Shown here one piece after another: positions 52,579 to 62,690 of a stretch of DNA of 64,000 nt. The DNA lies in NCBI GenBank assembly GCA_017437285.1, contig JAFSBM010000041.1, positions 1-64,000 of the forward strand, read 5' to 3'. Numbering within the stretch: position 1 is the stretch's first letter; each line of letters begins with the position of its first letter. The notes below the pieces were generated by a model, which saw nothing but the letters and a program-made list of their open reading frames with translations, was not told the origin of the DNA and made no database searches. This stretch comes from Ruminococcus sp. GTDB taxonomy: Bacteria; Bacillota; Clostridia; Oscillospirales; Ruminococcaceae. The translations under genes were made by a program, and so were the position numbers.

Positions 52579-53265
52579 ATGGATAATCTTTCAGAAAAAC
52601 TTATGGAGGAACTTGAAAATCATACCGCCTTTACTATCCCGATATTCGGCGGAATTCCAGTTCCCGACTCCTGTGCGGTATCGTGGATAATCATTGCGGT
52701 GGTGGTGCTGCTTTCGATTATTCTGACCCACAATATGAAAAAAGTCCCCAAGGGTAAGCAATGCCTTATTGAAATAGGCGTTGAGTGGATGAATAATTTT
52801 TTCCTTGATACTCTTGGACCTCACGGCAAAAAATATCTGCCCATACTGGAAACTTTTCTCATTTACATAGGATTTTCCAATTTAATCGGACTTTTTGGCT
52901 TTGTTCCGCCAACTAAGGATATTAACGTAACAGTTGCCCTTGCGGTTATGGCATCAGTCCTCATTCAGATTGCGTCATTCAAGGAAAAGGGCGGCAAAAA
53001 ATGGGCAAAGGGATTTTTAGAGCCTATGCCTGCAATGCTGCCAATGAATCTGCTGGAACTTGTAACCCGTCCACTTTCAATGAGTATGCGACTTTTCGGT
53101 AATGTTCTCGGTGCATTCGTTGTTATGGAACTTATAAAAATATGTATTCCCGGCGGTGTTCCCGTGCCGTTCAGCCTTTATTTTGATATTTTTGACGGTG
53201 CAATTCAGGCATATGTATTTGTGTTCCTCACATCACTCTTTATGGCTGAGGCTATTGAGGAATAA
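52579..53265 (+). CDS. atpB: ATP synthase F0 subunit a
   Basis: 228 residues with five or six membrane helices. The proton-channel helix has PLSMSMRLFGNVLGAFVV with the essential Arg, and the last helix has AIQAYVFVFLTSLFMAEAIEE. The frame is open upstream to 52441, but that part is MITE copy B. The ATG at 52579 has AAAGGTGAT before it. First gene of the ATP synthase operon; no atpI was seen. Confidence 0.93.
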   Translation: MDNLSEKLMEELENHTAFTIPIFGGIPVPDSCAVSWIIIAVVVLLSIILTHNMKKVPKGKQCLIEIGVEWMNNFFLDTLGPHGKKYLPILETFLIYIGFSNLIGLFGFVPPTKDINVTVALAVMASVLIQIASFKEKGGKKWAKGFLEPMPAMLPMNLLELVTRPLSMSMRLFGNVLGAFVVMELIKICIPGGVPVPFSLYFDIFDGAIQAYVFVFLTSLFMAEAIEE

Positions 53266-53286
53266 AACAATTAAGGAGAAACCATA

Positions 53287-54210
53287 TTGACAAAATCATT
53301 ATTTACAATTATACTTGCGTCATTACTGACGCTTACAGCCTGCTCACCTGCGGCTGATACAAAAGAAAGTTCAGATGTAACTCCAACTGAGGCGGCAACC
53401 GAGGCTACTACAGAAGCACCTACAGAAAAATCAACTGAAAATGTAATAGAGGATAGTTCTGCTACTGAAAAGAAATTCACCTGCTATGTAGACGGTCAGA
53501 GAGTTGGCGGTCGCTTATACCACCCCGAGGGCGAAGGTCCTTTCCCGACAATTGTATTTGTTCCCGGTATGGGAATGAACTATTATTTATACGCTGAGTT
53601 GTTTGAAAATTTAAACAGCGAGGGAATTGCTGTTGCTGCTTTTGATTGCAGGGGAAATGCTCAGATAAGTACTATAAGCGACGGTAAATTCTCTGAAATG
53701 ACTCCCACAAGCCTTAAAAAGGATATTATGGAAGTAACAGATTTCATTTCTGCACATCAAACTGTAGACTCAGAAAATCTTTTCATTATGGGACATAGCT
53801 TAGGCGGTCTTACTGCGGCATTGACAGCTGCGGAAACTCCCGATAAATACAAGGGTATGATTGGTTTTGACCCGTCATATCAGATGCCTGATGCTTATCG
53901 TGAACTGTATCCAGAAGGTACAGAAATCCCCGAAGCACCCAATGTTCAGACAGAGGGTAAAGCGTTTATAGAGGAAATTATGTCCATTAACGTTGTTGAT
54001 GAAATCAAATCATATGACGGAAATACAATTATTCTCACAGGAACAAACCAAACTGTCTACACAGAAAAACCTGAGATTATGGAAGCTGCTGCGGAAGCAC
54101 TTCCAAATGGAGAATTAATTATCGTTGAGGGTGCTGACCACGGATTTGACAAGCATTTAAAAGAACTCGTTCAGTACACCGTTGACTTTGTAAAGGAAAA
54201 TACTGATTAA
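53287..54210 (+). CDS. Lipoprotein alpha/beta hydrolase inside the ATP synthase operon
   Basis: 307 residues, TTG start with AAGGAG upstream. The signal peptide ends in LTAC with lipidated Cys19. A Thr/Glu-rich linker (about 22-60) leads to an alpha/beta-hydrolase domain. The nucleophile elbow is GHSLGG (Ser171) and the catalytic His is in GADHGF (His285). The strand where the acid normally sits reads LTGTNQTVY (251-258), with no Asp. It should be anchored outside the membrane. It is unrelated to ATP synthase and sits 21 bp after atpB and 76 bp before atpE. Confidence 0.85.
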   Translation: MTKSLFTIILASLLTLTACSPAADTKESSDVTPTEAATEATTEAPTEKSTENVIEDSSATEKKFTCYVDGQRVGGRLYHPEGEGPFPTIVFVPGMGMNYYLYAELFENLNSEGIAVAAFDCRGNAQISTISDGKFSEMTPTSLKKDIMEVTDFISAHQTVDSENLFIMGHSLGGLTAALTAAETPDKYKGMIGFDPSYQMPDAYRELYPEGTEIPEAPNVQTEGKAFIEEIMSINVVDEIKSYDGNTIILTGTNQTVYTEKPEIMEAAAEALPNGELIIVEGADHGFDKHLKELVQYTVDFVKENTD

Positions 54211-54286
54211 TACAGGCGGCAGCAAGCCACCGCCCTACAAAAAGGCTGAATTACGTTATTAAAAAAAATCTTGGAGGTAATTTATT

Positions 54287-54514
54287 ATGGGTTTAGTTGC
54301 TATTGGTGCTGCTATTGCAGTTCTCACAGGTGTAGGAGCAGGTGTTGGTATCGGTATTGCCACAGCTAAGGCTACAGAAGCTATTGCACGTCAGCCCGAG
54401 GCTAAAAAGGACATCAGAAGTGCAATGCTCCTTGGCTGCGTACTTGCCGAAGCTACTGCTATTTACGGCTTTGTAATCGCACTTCTCATCATTGTTATGC
54501 TTGGTGGAAAGTAA
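54287..54514 (+). CDS. atpE: ATP synthase F0 subunit c
   Basis: 75 residues, two membrane helices joined by the polar loop RQPEAK (35-40). The ion-binding carboxylate is Glu55. The position that holds Gln in sodium-type c subunits (GVGQG) is Ile22, and Ala56 follows Glu55, though Thr57 and Tyr60 remain. This favours proton rather than sodium coupling. GGAGG lies 8 bases before the ATG. Confidence 0.96.
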   Translation: MGLVAIGAAIAVLTGVGAGVGIGIATAKATEAIARQPEAKKDIRSAMLLGCVLAEATAIYGFVIALLIIVMLGGK

Positions 54515-54529
54515 GACGGAGGACTTTCA

Positions 54530-55021
54530 ATGCTTAAATTTGAATTCTGGAATATTTTCTGGACGGTATTCAATGTACTTCTGCTGTACGTACTGCTCCG
54601 TATATTCCTGTTTAAACCAATTAACAAAATGCTTGACGACCGCACACAGGCTATTCAGAAAGACTACGACGACGCTGAACGTGCAAAAAAAGATGCGGAG
54701 GAACTGAAAGCTCAATACGAAACTTCTCTTAGTGAAGCTAAAGAGGAGGCGGCTAAAATCTACCGCAATGCCGTTGATAAAGCCGAAAGCGAGCGTACAG
54801 AGATTATCCGCAAATCCCACGAGGAGGCGGAAAATATCGTTGCAGCCGCAAGTGAAACTATTGAAAATGAGCGTAAGCGTGTTATCCGTCAGGCACATTC
54901 TGAAATCGCAGACCTTGCTGTTGAAGCGGCATCAAAAATTGTGGGAGCTAATCTTGACGATGAGAAAAACCGTCAGCTTGTTGACGATTTCCTCTCCGCA
55001 GAGGAGGCTGACAGCAAATGA
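54530..55021 (+). CDS. atpF: ATP synthase F0 subunit b
   Basis: 163 residues. A single N-terminal membrane helix (about 6-27, with FNVLLLYVLLRIFLFKPI) is followed by a long charged coiled coil, the peripheral stalk. The C-terminus (IADLAVEAASKIVGANLDDEKN) is the delta-binding part. It overlaps the delta-alpha fusion gene by 4 bp (ATGA). Confidence 0.95.
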   Translation: MLKFEFWNIFWTVFNVLLLYVLLRIFLFKPINKMLDDRTQAIQKDYDDAERAKKDAEELKAQYETSLSEAKEEAAKIYRNAVDKAESERTEIIRKSHEEAENIVAAASETIENERKRVIRQAHSEIADLAVEAASKIVGANLDDEKNRQLVDDFLSAEEADSK

Positions 55022-57033
55022 AAGATACCGCAAAGGAATTTCTCGGAGAACTTGTCCGTCTGAATATAAGCCGTGAGGATATTGAATCGGCAAAGGGAGT
55101 TTTTTCAGCCTGCCCCGATGTAAAGGATACGCTGGCAAATCCCCTTATAACATATGACGAAAAAAGACTTGTAATAAAGCAGATTTTCCCCAAATCCCTT
55201 GAACGCTCAATGATGAATGCGGCAAAATCGGGACATATGGAGGAAATCGACGAAATTTTTGAAGCCTATCTTGACATTCTCCTTGAAAAGCAGAAAAGCA
55301 TAAAGGCGATTGTCCGCTATGTCACTCCCCTTACGGAAAATCAGCAAGCGGAATTACGCCGTTTCATTATGGAGAAATTCACAAAAGAGGACGTGGATAT
55401 TGAGTATAAGCACGACCCCGATATTATCGGCGGCTTTATCCTCAATGCAGGTGATGTGGAATTTGACCGCAGTTACCGCACAAGTCTGCGTTCAATCCGT
55501 GATACTCTCAAAACAAAGGCAAATGAAACTGTCAGCAATGAGCTGAAATCCAATGACATTATATCCGTCCTCAAAACAGGTATCAAGGATTTTGAGGTGC
55601 GTTCAGGTGCGTCCGAAACAGGCTTTATTATCCGACTTGGTGACGGTATCGCCCGTGTACGTGGTATGAGTGGTGTAATGTACGGCGAATTGGTGGAATT
55701 TGAGACAGGTACAAGAGGTATCGTTCAGAATATCGAGAATAATTCTGTGGGAATTGTTCTTCTCGGTGACGATTACGGTCTTACTGAGGGTTCAACCGTT
55801 GTCCGTACCTGCAAACGTGCGGGAATTGGTGTAAGCGATGAACTTTTAGGCAGAGTTGTTGACGCTCTCGGTTCTCCCATTGACGGACAGGGGCAAATTC
55901 ACGCTGAGGACTACTTCCCCATTGAGCGTGAAGCACCGGGAGTTATTGAGCGAAAACCTGTAAATGTACCCTTGCAGACAGGTATTCTCGCAATTGACTC
56001 AATGTTCCCTATCGGCAGAGGTCAGCGTGAGCTGATTATCGGTGACCGTCAGACGGGTAAAACATCAATTGCCATTGATACAATAATCAACCAGAAAGGG
56101 CAGGACGTTGTCTGCATTTATGCGGCTATCGGACAGAAAACCTCCACCGTTGCACAGGTTGTGAATACCCTGAAAAAATACGGTGCTATGGATTATTCCG
56201 TAGTTGTATCAGCATCGGCATCTGAGCCTGCACCATTCCAGTATATCTGCCCATACTCCGCCACAGCTATTGCGGAATACTTTATGTCAAAGGGAAAAGA
56301 TGTACTCATTGTATACGATGACCTTTCAAAACACGCTGTTGCATATCGTGCAATGTCCCTGCTGCTCCACCGTCCTCCGGGACGTGAAGCCTACCCCGGA
56401 GATGTTTTCTATCTCCATTCAAGGCTTTTGGAGCGTTCAAGCCGTCTTGACGACGAACACGGCGGCGGTTCACTTACGGCATTGCCAATTATAGAAACTC
56501 TTGCAGGAGATATTTCTGCATATATCCCAACTAATGTAATCTCAATCACCGACGGTCAGATTTTCCTTGAAAGTGAACTTTTCAATTCAGGACAAAGACC
56601 AGCGGTTAACTATGGTCTTTCCGTTTCCCGTGTAGGCGGTGCGGCACAGACTAAGGCTATGAAAAAGGCGGTAGGAAATCTCCGTATTGACCTTGCACAA
56701 TTCAAGGAAATGGAGATATTCACACAGTTTTCATCGGAGCTTGACACAGCTACGGCGGAACTTCTTGCCCACGGACGTATGCTGACGGAAATGCTGAAAC
56801 AGCCGCTTTACAATCCCCGACCGCACTATGAGCAGGTTATGCTCCTTTATGCGGCACAGCACGGACTTTTCAAGCACGTTTCGCCAAAGGAACTTAAAGA
56901 GTATTTAACCGAACTTATGAGTTATATCAACACATACGGTCAGGATATTATTGCGGAAATTGAGGAAAACCGTGTACTTACAGATGAACTTGCAGAGCGT
57001 ATTGAACGCATTATAACGGCATTTGAGGAATAA
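55018..57033 (+). CDS. Fused ATP synthase F1 delta and alpha subunits
   Basis: One uninterrupted frame of 671 residues. Residues 1 to about 173 are a full delta subunit (OSCP-like), with NPLITYDEKRLVIKQIF, VRYVTPLTENQQAEL and a last helix RSIRDTLKTK. Residues about 174-671 are a full alpha subunit: ELKSNDIISVLKTGIKDFE, VGDGIARV-type motif, Walker A GDRQTGKT at 342-349 (169-176 in E. coli alpha, an offset of 173), and SVSRVGGAAQTKAMK. No ATG, GTG or TTG in frame with a ribosome site lies at the junction (about 55520-55570). Both normally separate proteins are therefore expected as a single chain. Confidence 0.93.
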   Translation: MKDTAKEFLGELVRLNISREDIESAKGVFSACPDVKDTLANPLITYDEKRLVIKQIFPKSLERSMMNAAKSGHMEEIDEIFEAYLDILLEKQKSIKAIVRYVTPLTENQQAELRRFIMEKFTKEDVDIEYKHDPDIIGGFILNAGDVEFDRSYRTSLRSIRDTLKTKANETVSNELKSNDIISVLKTGIKDFEVRSGASETGFIIRLGDGIARVRGMSGVMYGELVEFETGTRGIVQNIENNSVGIVLLGDDYGLTEGSTVVRTCKRAGIGVSDELLGRVVDALGSPIDGQGQIHAEDYFPIEREAPGVIERKPVNVPLQTGILAIDSMFPIGRGQRELIIGDRQTGKTSIAIDTIINQKGQDVVCIYAAIGQKTSTVAQVVNTLKKYGAMDYSVVVSASASEPAPFQYICPYSATAIAEYFMSKGKDVLIVYDDLSKHAVAYRAMSLLLHRPPGREAYPGDVFYLHSRLLERSSRLDDEHGGGSLTALPIIETLAGDISAYIPTNVISITDGQIFLESELFNSGQRPAVNYGLSVSRVGGAAQTKAMKKAVGNLRIDLAQFKEMEIFTQFSSELDTATAELLAHGRMLTEMLKQPLYNPRPHYEQVMLLYAAQHGLFKHVSPKELKEYLTELMSYINTYGQDIIAEIEENRVLTDELAERIERIITAFEE

Positions 57034-57042
57034 GGTGATTTT

Positions 57043-57954
57043 ATGCCGAATATCAGAGAAATTCACGAGAGAATTGAAAGTATAAAGCAGATTCTGAAAA
57101 TCACCAATGCTATGTATCTCATATCTTCCTCAAAGCTGAAAAAGGCACGTAAGGCACTTGACTCAACCGAGCCTTATTTCTACAAATTGCAGGAAACTAT
57201 CGAAAACGTGCTGGAGCATACGCCCCATATGAGGCAGATGTATTTCGACAGGCGTTCAGATATTCCCGAGGATAAGCGAAAAAGAGGATATATCGTAATT
57301 ACGGGAGATAAGGGACTCTGCGGCAACTACAATCATAATATTCTGCGGTATACCGATGAAAAGCTTGACGCTGTCCCCGACCTCAATAATTGCTATTTAT
57401 TTGTAATGGGACAGGTGGGAAGGCTTTACTATCAGCGGAGAATTAAATCGGGGAAACAGGCTTACGTTGACGGAGAATTCCTCTATACAACGCAAAATCC
57501 CACTTTATACCGTGCCGCTGAAATTGCCGATATTGTCCTTGAAAAGTTTAAGAAAAAGGAACTTGACGAGGTGTGGGTTCTTTATACGGATATGGTCACT
57601 TCAAATGTGCAGGAAACACGAACTGTTCAGCTTCTGCCCTTTGAACGCAGACATTTCGGAAAAGCCGAGGACGGCACTATGAAAAAGCTGCCTAAAGCTT
57701 CATTTATGCCCTCTCCCGAAAAGGTTATGGACTATCTCATTCCCCAGTATGCAAAGGGCATAATCTACGGTGCTATGGTTGAGGCTTTCTGCTGTGAACA
57801 GCAGTCACGTATGACAGCTATGGATTCCGCAACTACAAGTGCCAAAGATATGATACACGACCTCTCTCTTATGTACAACAGAGCAAGACAAGCCGCAATT
57901 ACCCAAGAGATAACGGAAGTATGCGGCGGAGCAGCTAATGTTCAAGAGGAATAA
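57043..57954 (+). CDS. atpG: ATP synthase F1 subunit gamma
   Basis: 303 residues. The N-terminal helix has IREIHERIESIKQILKITNAMYLISSSKLKKAR. The middle has ITGDKGLCGNYN, and the C-terminal helix has SRMTAMDSATTSAKDMIHDLSLMYNRARQAAITQEITEV, the rotor shaft. AAGGTGAT precedes the ATG. A slightly long central part is unremarkable. Confidence 0.95.
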   Translation: MPNIREIHERIESIKQILKITNAMYLISSSKLKKARKALDSTEPYFYKLQETIENVLEHTPHMRQMYFDRRSDIPEDKRKRGYIVITGDKGLCGNYNHNILRYTDEKLDAVPDLNNCYLFVMGQVGRLYYQRRIKSGKQAYVDGEFLYTTQNPTLYRAAEIADIVLEKFKKKELDEVWVLYTDMVTSNVQETRTVQLLPFERRHFGKAEDGTMKKLPKASFMPSPEKVMDYLIPQYAKGIIYGAMVEAFCCEQQSRMTAMDSATTSAKDMIHDLSLMYNRARQAAITQEITEVCGGAANVQEE

Positions 57955-57978
57955 CGAAAAGAGGTGTTTTCACTTTAA

Positions 57979-59376
<1,398 letters not shown>

Positions 59377-59378
59377 TT

Positions 59379-59789
59379 ATGGCTAAAACCTTTTATCTGG
59401 AGATTATCACCTCCAACAGAATATTTTTTCAGGGGGACTGTGAGCATCTCGTAATAACCGCTATAGACGGTCATTTAGGCATACTTGCAGGCCATGAACC
59501 CCTTGTCACCTGTCTGCCCACAGGTGAACTGAAATATATGGTTGAGGGCGAGTGGAAATATGCCGCTATATCCGAGGGATTTATCGAAGTTCTCCCCGAC
59601 AGGGCGGTAATTCTTGCGGATTCCTGTGAACTTCCCGAAGAAATCGACATAAAACGTGCCGAGGAGGAAAGGGACAGAGCAAAGGAAATGCTCCGACAGC
59701 AGCAGAGTATCCGTGAATACTACGAAACTCAGGCGGCTCTCAACAGGGCAATGAACCGACTTAAAGTTTCACAGAAACACTTTAAATAA
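59379..59789 (+). CDS. atpC: ATP synthase F1 subunit epsilon
   Basis: 136 residues. The N-terminal beta sandwich (about 1-88) has DGHLGILAGHEPLVTCLPTGEL. The C-terminal pair of helices (AEEERDRAKEMLRQQQSIREYYETQAALNRAMNRLKV) is long and could act as the inhibitory element. It follows beta by 2 bp and ends the operon; MITE copy C starts 22 bp later. Confidence 0.93.
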   Translation: MAKTFYLEIITSNRIFFQGDCEHLVITAIDGHLGILAGHEPLVTCLPTGELKYMVEGEWKYAAISEGFIEVLPDRAVILADSCELPEEIDIKRAEEERDRAKEMLRQQQSIREYYETQAALNRAMNRLKVSQKHFK

Positions 59790-59811
59790 AATCTGACACA
59801 GTAATTTTAAA

Positions 59812-59968
59812 GGGCATCTCTAAAAACCCGTTTGATTAAAGAAAAAACAGATAGGTGCGGCAGCTGCAAGGAAACCTTCCGCAGGCGTGCTGCCGCACTC
59901 TAAGGGAGGTTGACGAAGCAGATGTCGTGCATAGCTATTTTTCTCAAAAGGGGTTTTTAGAGATGCCC
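59812..59968. mobile_element. MITE family 1, copy C (inverted)
   Basis: 157 bp, ends GGGCATCTCTAAAAACCC and GGGTTTTTAGAGATGCCC, flanked by TAAA on both sides (59808-59811 and 59969-59972). Inner sequence is the reverse complement of copies A and B. It sits between atpC and the secD promoter. The rest of the 356-bp gap holds that promoter and no gene. Confidence 0.85.
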
Positions 59969-60055
59969 TAAAGTTATCTCAATGTTGATATGACCAAAAA
60001 TACACCTGCTAAATTGTGCAATATCTCAAATTATGTACATTTACCCTTGATATAC

Positions 60056-60084
60056 TTGACTTTTACCGTGAAATATAGTAAAAT
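60056..60084 (+). promoter_or_regulatory. Promoter of secD-secF
   Basis: TTGACT (60056-60061), 17 bases, TAAAAT (60079-60084), about 60 bp before the start codon. Confidence 0.65.
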
Positions 60085-60145
60085 AATAGTAATTGTCACA
60101 GACAAAATCAAGGGAATGAAAATTCCCAAATAGGAGGCAAAAGAC

Positions 60146-61555
60146 GTGAAAAAGATTCACAAATCCACTTTCTTCATTGTCGTTGCTCTGATTGCGTTAT
60201 TCGCAGTTTCCGCTATCACAGGATTTGACTACTTCTACGGCGATAACAAAACTACCGTCGTAAAGGGTATCGATGACATTCGTCTTGGTATTGATATTCA
60301 AGGCGGTGTTGACGTTACATTCGCTCCTGCTGACGGATTTGACGCAAGCGACAGACAGCTTGACGCTGCTACAGCAACTTTGAAAACAAGACTTAGCACT
60401 CTTGGTATCAATGACAATGAAATCTACAGCGACTACAAATCAGACCGTATTATTGTACGTTTCCCATGGCAGGCTGGCGAAAGCGAATATGATGCCGAAG
60501 CTGCTGTTAAGGAACTTGGCGAAATGGCTGAACTTACATTCCGCCGTGGCGATACGTATGAAACCGACGAGGACGGCAACATAATTCCTACAGGTGAAAT
60601 TATCCTCAAGGGTGCAGATGTTGCTGACGCTGACTATATGCAGCAGCCCGACGATTACGGTAATTTCCAGTGGGTAGTTACACTTGCCCTCAACGATTCA
60701 GGTAAGCAGGCATTTGCCGAGGCTACAGCTGAACTTGCAGGAACAAGCACTCCAATTTCTATCTGGATGGACAGCACTATGATTTCAGCTCCTACTGTAA
60801 ACAGTGCTATCACAGGCGGAAACGCTATTATCACAGGTAATTTCGACAACGAGTCCTCAAAGAAGCTTGCTGACCAGATTAACTCAGGTGCGCTTCCTTT
60901 CAAAATGGAAACTACAAGCTTCAAGACAATCTCCTCCACAATGGGCGAAGGTTCACTTAATGCTATCGTTCTTGCGGCAGGTATCGCATTTATCTTCATT
61001 GCGATTTATATGATTGTTCTTTATAAAGTTCCCGGATTTGTTGCTGTTATCGGTATTATCGGACAGATTGCCGCAACTCTTGCAGCTGTAACAGGCTGGT
61101 TCGGATTTATGCCCGGTTCAACTCTCACAATCCCAGGTATTGCAGGTATTATCCTCTCCGTTGGTATGGGTGTTGATGCTAACATCATCACAGGTGAGCG
61201 TATCAAGGAAGAAATCAACTCAGGAAAGTCACTTGACGTTGCAATCCGTGTAGCTTATAAGAGAGCATTCTCCGCTATCCTTGACGGTAACCTCACAAAC
61301 GTATTTATCGCTATTATCCTTATGGGTGCGTTCGGTGTTCCCACAAGCTTCTTCTCTAAGATTCTCAATAGCACAGTATTCTTTATGTTCGGTGCTACAA
61401 CCGAGGGTGTTGTTTACTCATTCGGTTTCACACTCCTTGTAGGTGTTATCTGTAACTTTATCTTTGGTGTATTCGCATCTAGACTTATGGTTACATCACT
61501 TTCAAAGTTCAAGGGACTCCAGAACAGAAAACTTTATGGAGGTAACGAAAAATGA
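60146..61555 (+). CDS. secD: Protein translocase subunit SecD
   Basis: 469 residues, GTG start with TAGGAGG 8 bases upstream. One N-terminal membrane helix, then the outside domain with LGIDIQGGVDVTF, and five C-terminal helices. The conserved GVDANIITGERIKEE segment in the membrane part is the ion-coupling region of SecD. With SecF it uses the proton or sodium gradient to finish protein export. It overlaps secF by 4 bp. Confidence 0.96.
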   Translation: MKKIHKSTFFIVVALIALFAVSAITGFDYFYGDNKTTVVKGIDDIRLGIDIQGGVDVTFAPADGFDASDRQLDAATATLKTRLSTLGINDNEIYSDYKSDRIIVRFPWQAGESEYDAEAAVKELGEMAELTFRRGDTYETDEDGNIIPTGEIILKGADVADADYMQQPDDYGNFQWVVTLALNDSGKQAFAEATAELAGTSTPISIWMDSTMISAPTVNSAITGGNAIITGNFDNESSKKLADQINSGALPFKMETTSFKTISSTMGEGSLNAIVLAAGIAFIFIAIYMIVLYKVPGFVAVIGIIGQIAATLAAVTGWFGFMPGSTLTIPGIAGIILSVGMGVDANIITGERIKEEINSGKSLDVAIRVAYKRAFSAILDGNLTNVFIAIILMGAFGVPTSFFSKILNSTVFFMFGATTEGVVYSFGFTLLVGVICNFIFGVFASRLMVTSLSKFKGLQNRKLYGGNEK

Positions 61556-62535
61556 GTAACATAGACAGCAAACTTAAAAAGAAAAGTGCTCCCGCACCTG
61601 TTATAAATCAGAAGGTTTACAACTTCTGCGGCAAAAAGCGTATGATACTTGCAATTGTAATATGCGTTATTGTCGCACTTCTTGCAGGTATAATTTTCAG
61701 AGGAGTTAATCTTGCTATCGAATTTGAGGGCGGTACAATGATTACTTACTCCTATGACGGCGAACTTGATACAAACAAGGTTGCCACAGAAATTCAGAGC
61801 ATTGTAAACACTCCCGTTTCAATCCGTACAGGTGAAAGTCTTGACGGCAGCGGTCATCAGATGGTTGTTTCATTTACTTCAAATGAGGGACTTAATGCCG
61901 ACAGACAGTTCGAGCTTACAACATCTCTCAATGAGAAGTTCCCCGACAACAAGATTGAGCTTTCAGATTCAAATGACGTAAGCCCTGCATCAGGACGTGA
62001 ATTCCTGCTTAAATGTCTTATTGCTGTAATTCTTGCAGCAATCATAATAATCATTTACATTGCTTTCCGATTCAGAAACATCGGTGGCTGGCTTGCAGGT
62101 TTATGTTCAATCTTTGCTCTGCTTCACGACCTTATGGCAGCTCTTGCAGCTTCAATCCTCTTTGGATTTGAGTTCAATGCAAATATCGTTGCAGTTATTC
62201 TGACAATTCTCGGTTACTCAATCAATAACACAATCGTTATTTACGACAGAATCAGAGAAAACAAGTCACTTTACCCCAATGCTACACTTAACGAGCTTAT
62301 CAACCTCGGCTGCTCACAGTCACTTACACGTTCTATCAGAACATCAATTACAACAATCGGAACAATGGTTATCGTTTCAATTGTAGTATTCGTAAGCGGC
62401 TACACATCACTTCTCAGCTTCTCAATTCCACTTATCTTCGGTCTTATTTCAGGTACTTACTCCTCAATTTTCGTAGCACCTGTTACATGGTCTTGGATGG
62501 TTGGAAGAAAGAACAAGGCTTCCAAGAAGGCTTAA
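61552..62535 (+). CDS. secF: Protein translocase subunit SecF
   Basis: 327 residues with the SecF layout: one membrane helix, a short outside domain opening with IEFEGGTMITYSYDG, then five helices with GYSINNTIVIYDRIRENK, the family signature. It partners SecD. A strong terminator follows. Confidence 0.96.
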   Translation: MSNIDSKLKKKSAPAPVINQKVYNFCGKKRMILAIVICVIVALLAGIIFRGVNLAIEFEGGTMITYSYDGELDTNKVATEIQSIVNTPVSIRTGESLDGSGHQMVVSFTSNEGLNADRQFELTTSLNEKFPDNKIELSDSNDVSPASGREFLLKCLIAVILAAIIIIIYIAFRFRNIGGWLAGLCSIFALLHDLMAALAASILFGFEFNANIVAVILTILGYSINNTIVIYDRIRENKSLYPNATLNELINLGCSQSLTRSIRTSITTIGTMVIVSIVVFVSGYTSLLSFSIPLIFGLISGTYSSIFVAPVTWSWMVGRKNKASKKA

Positions 62536-62544
62536 TAAAAAAAC

Positions 62545-62583
62545 AAGAGTTAAGAATCTTTGCGGTTCTTAACTCTTTTTTTC
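62545..62583 (+). terminator. Terminator after secF
   Basis: AAGAGTTAAGAA (62545-62556) pairs with TTCTTAACTCTT (62566-62577) and runs into T8. Confidence 0.9.
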
Positions 62584-62608
62584 TCAAAAGGGGTTTTTAG
62601 AGATGCCC
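62582..62608. mobile_element. MITE family 1 fragment, right end only
   Basis: TCTCAAAAGGGGTTTTTAG then AGATGCCC matches one end of the 158-bp element over about 26 bp. The other end is missing. It abuts the secF terminator T-run. Confidence 0.6.
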
Positions 62609-62624
62609 TTTTATTAGTTGGTAT

Positions 62625-62662
62625 AAAAAAGCCCCCGAAACATCGCTGTTTCAGGGGCTTTT
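62625..62662. terminator. Terminator of the membrane protein gene (bidirectional)
   Basis: AAAAGCCCC and GGGGCTTTT, extended by GAAACA / TGTTTC, form a long stem with A/T runs on both sides, 29 bp past the stop codon at 62691. Confidence 0.85.
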
Positions 62663-62690
62663 ACAATTCTTAATTCATATTTCTTTATTT

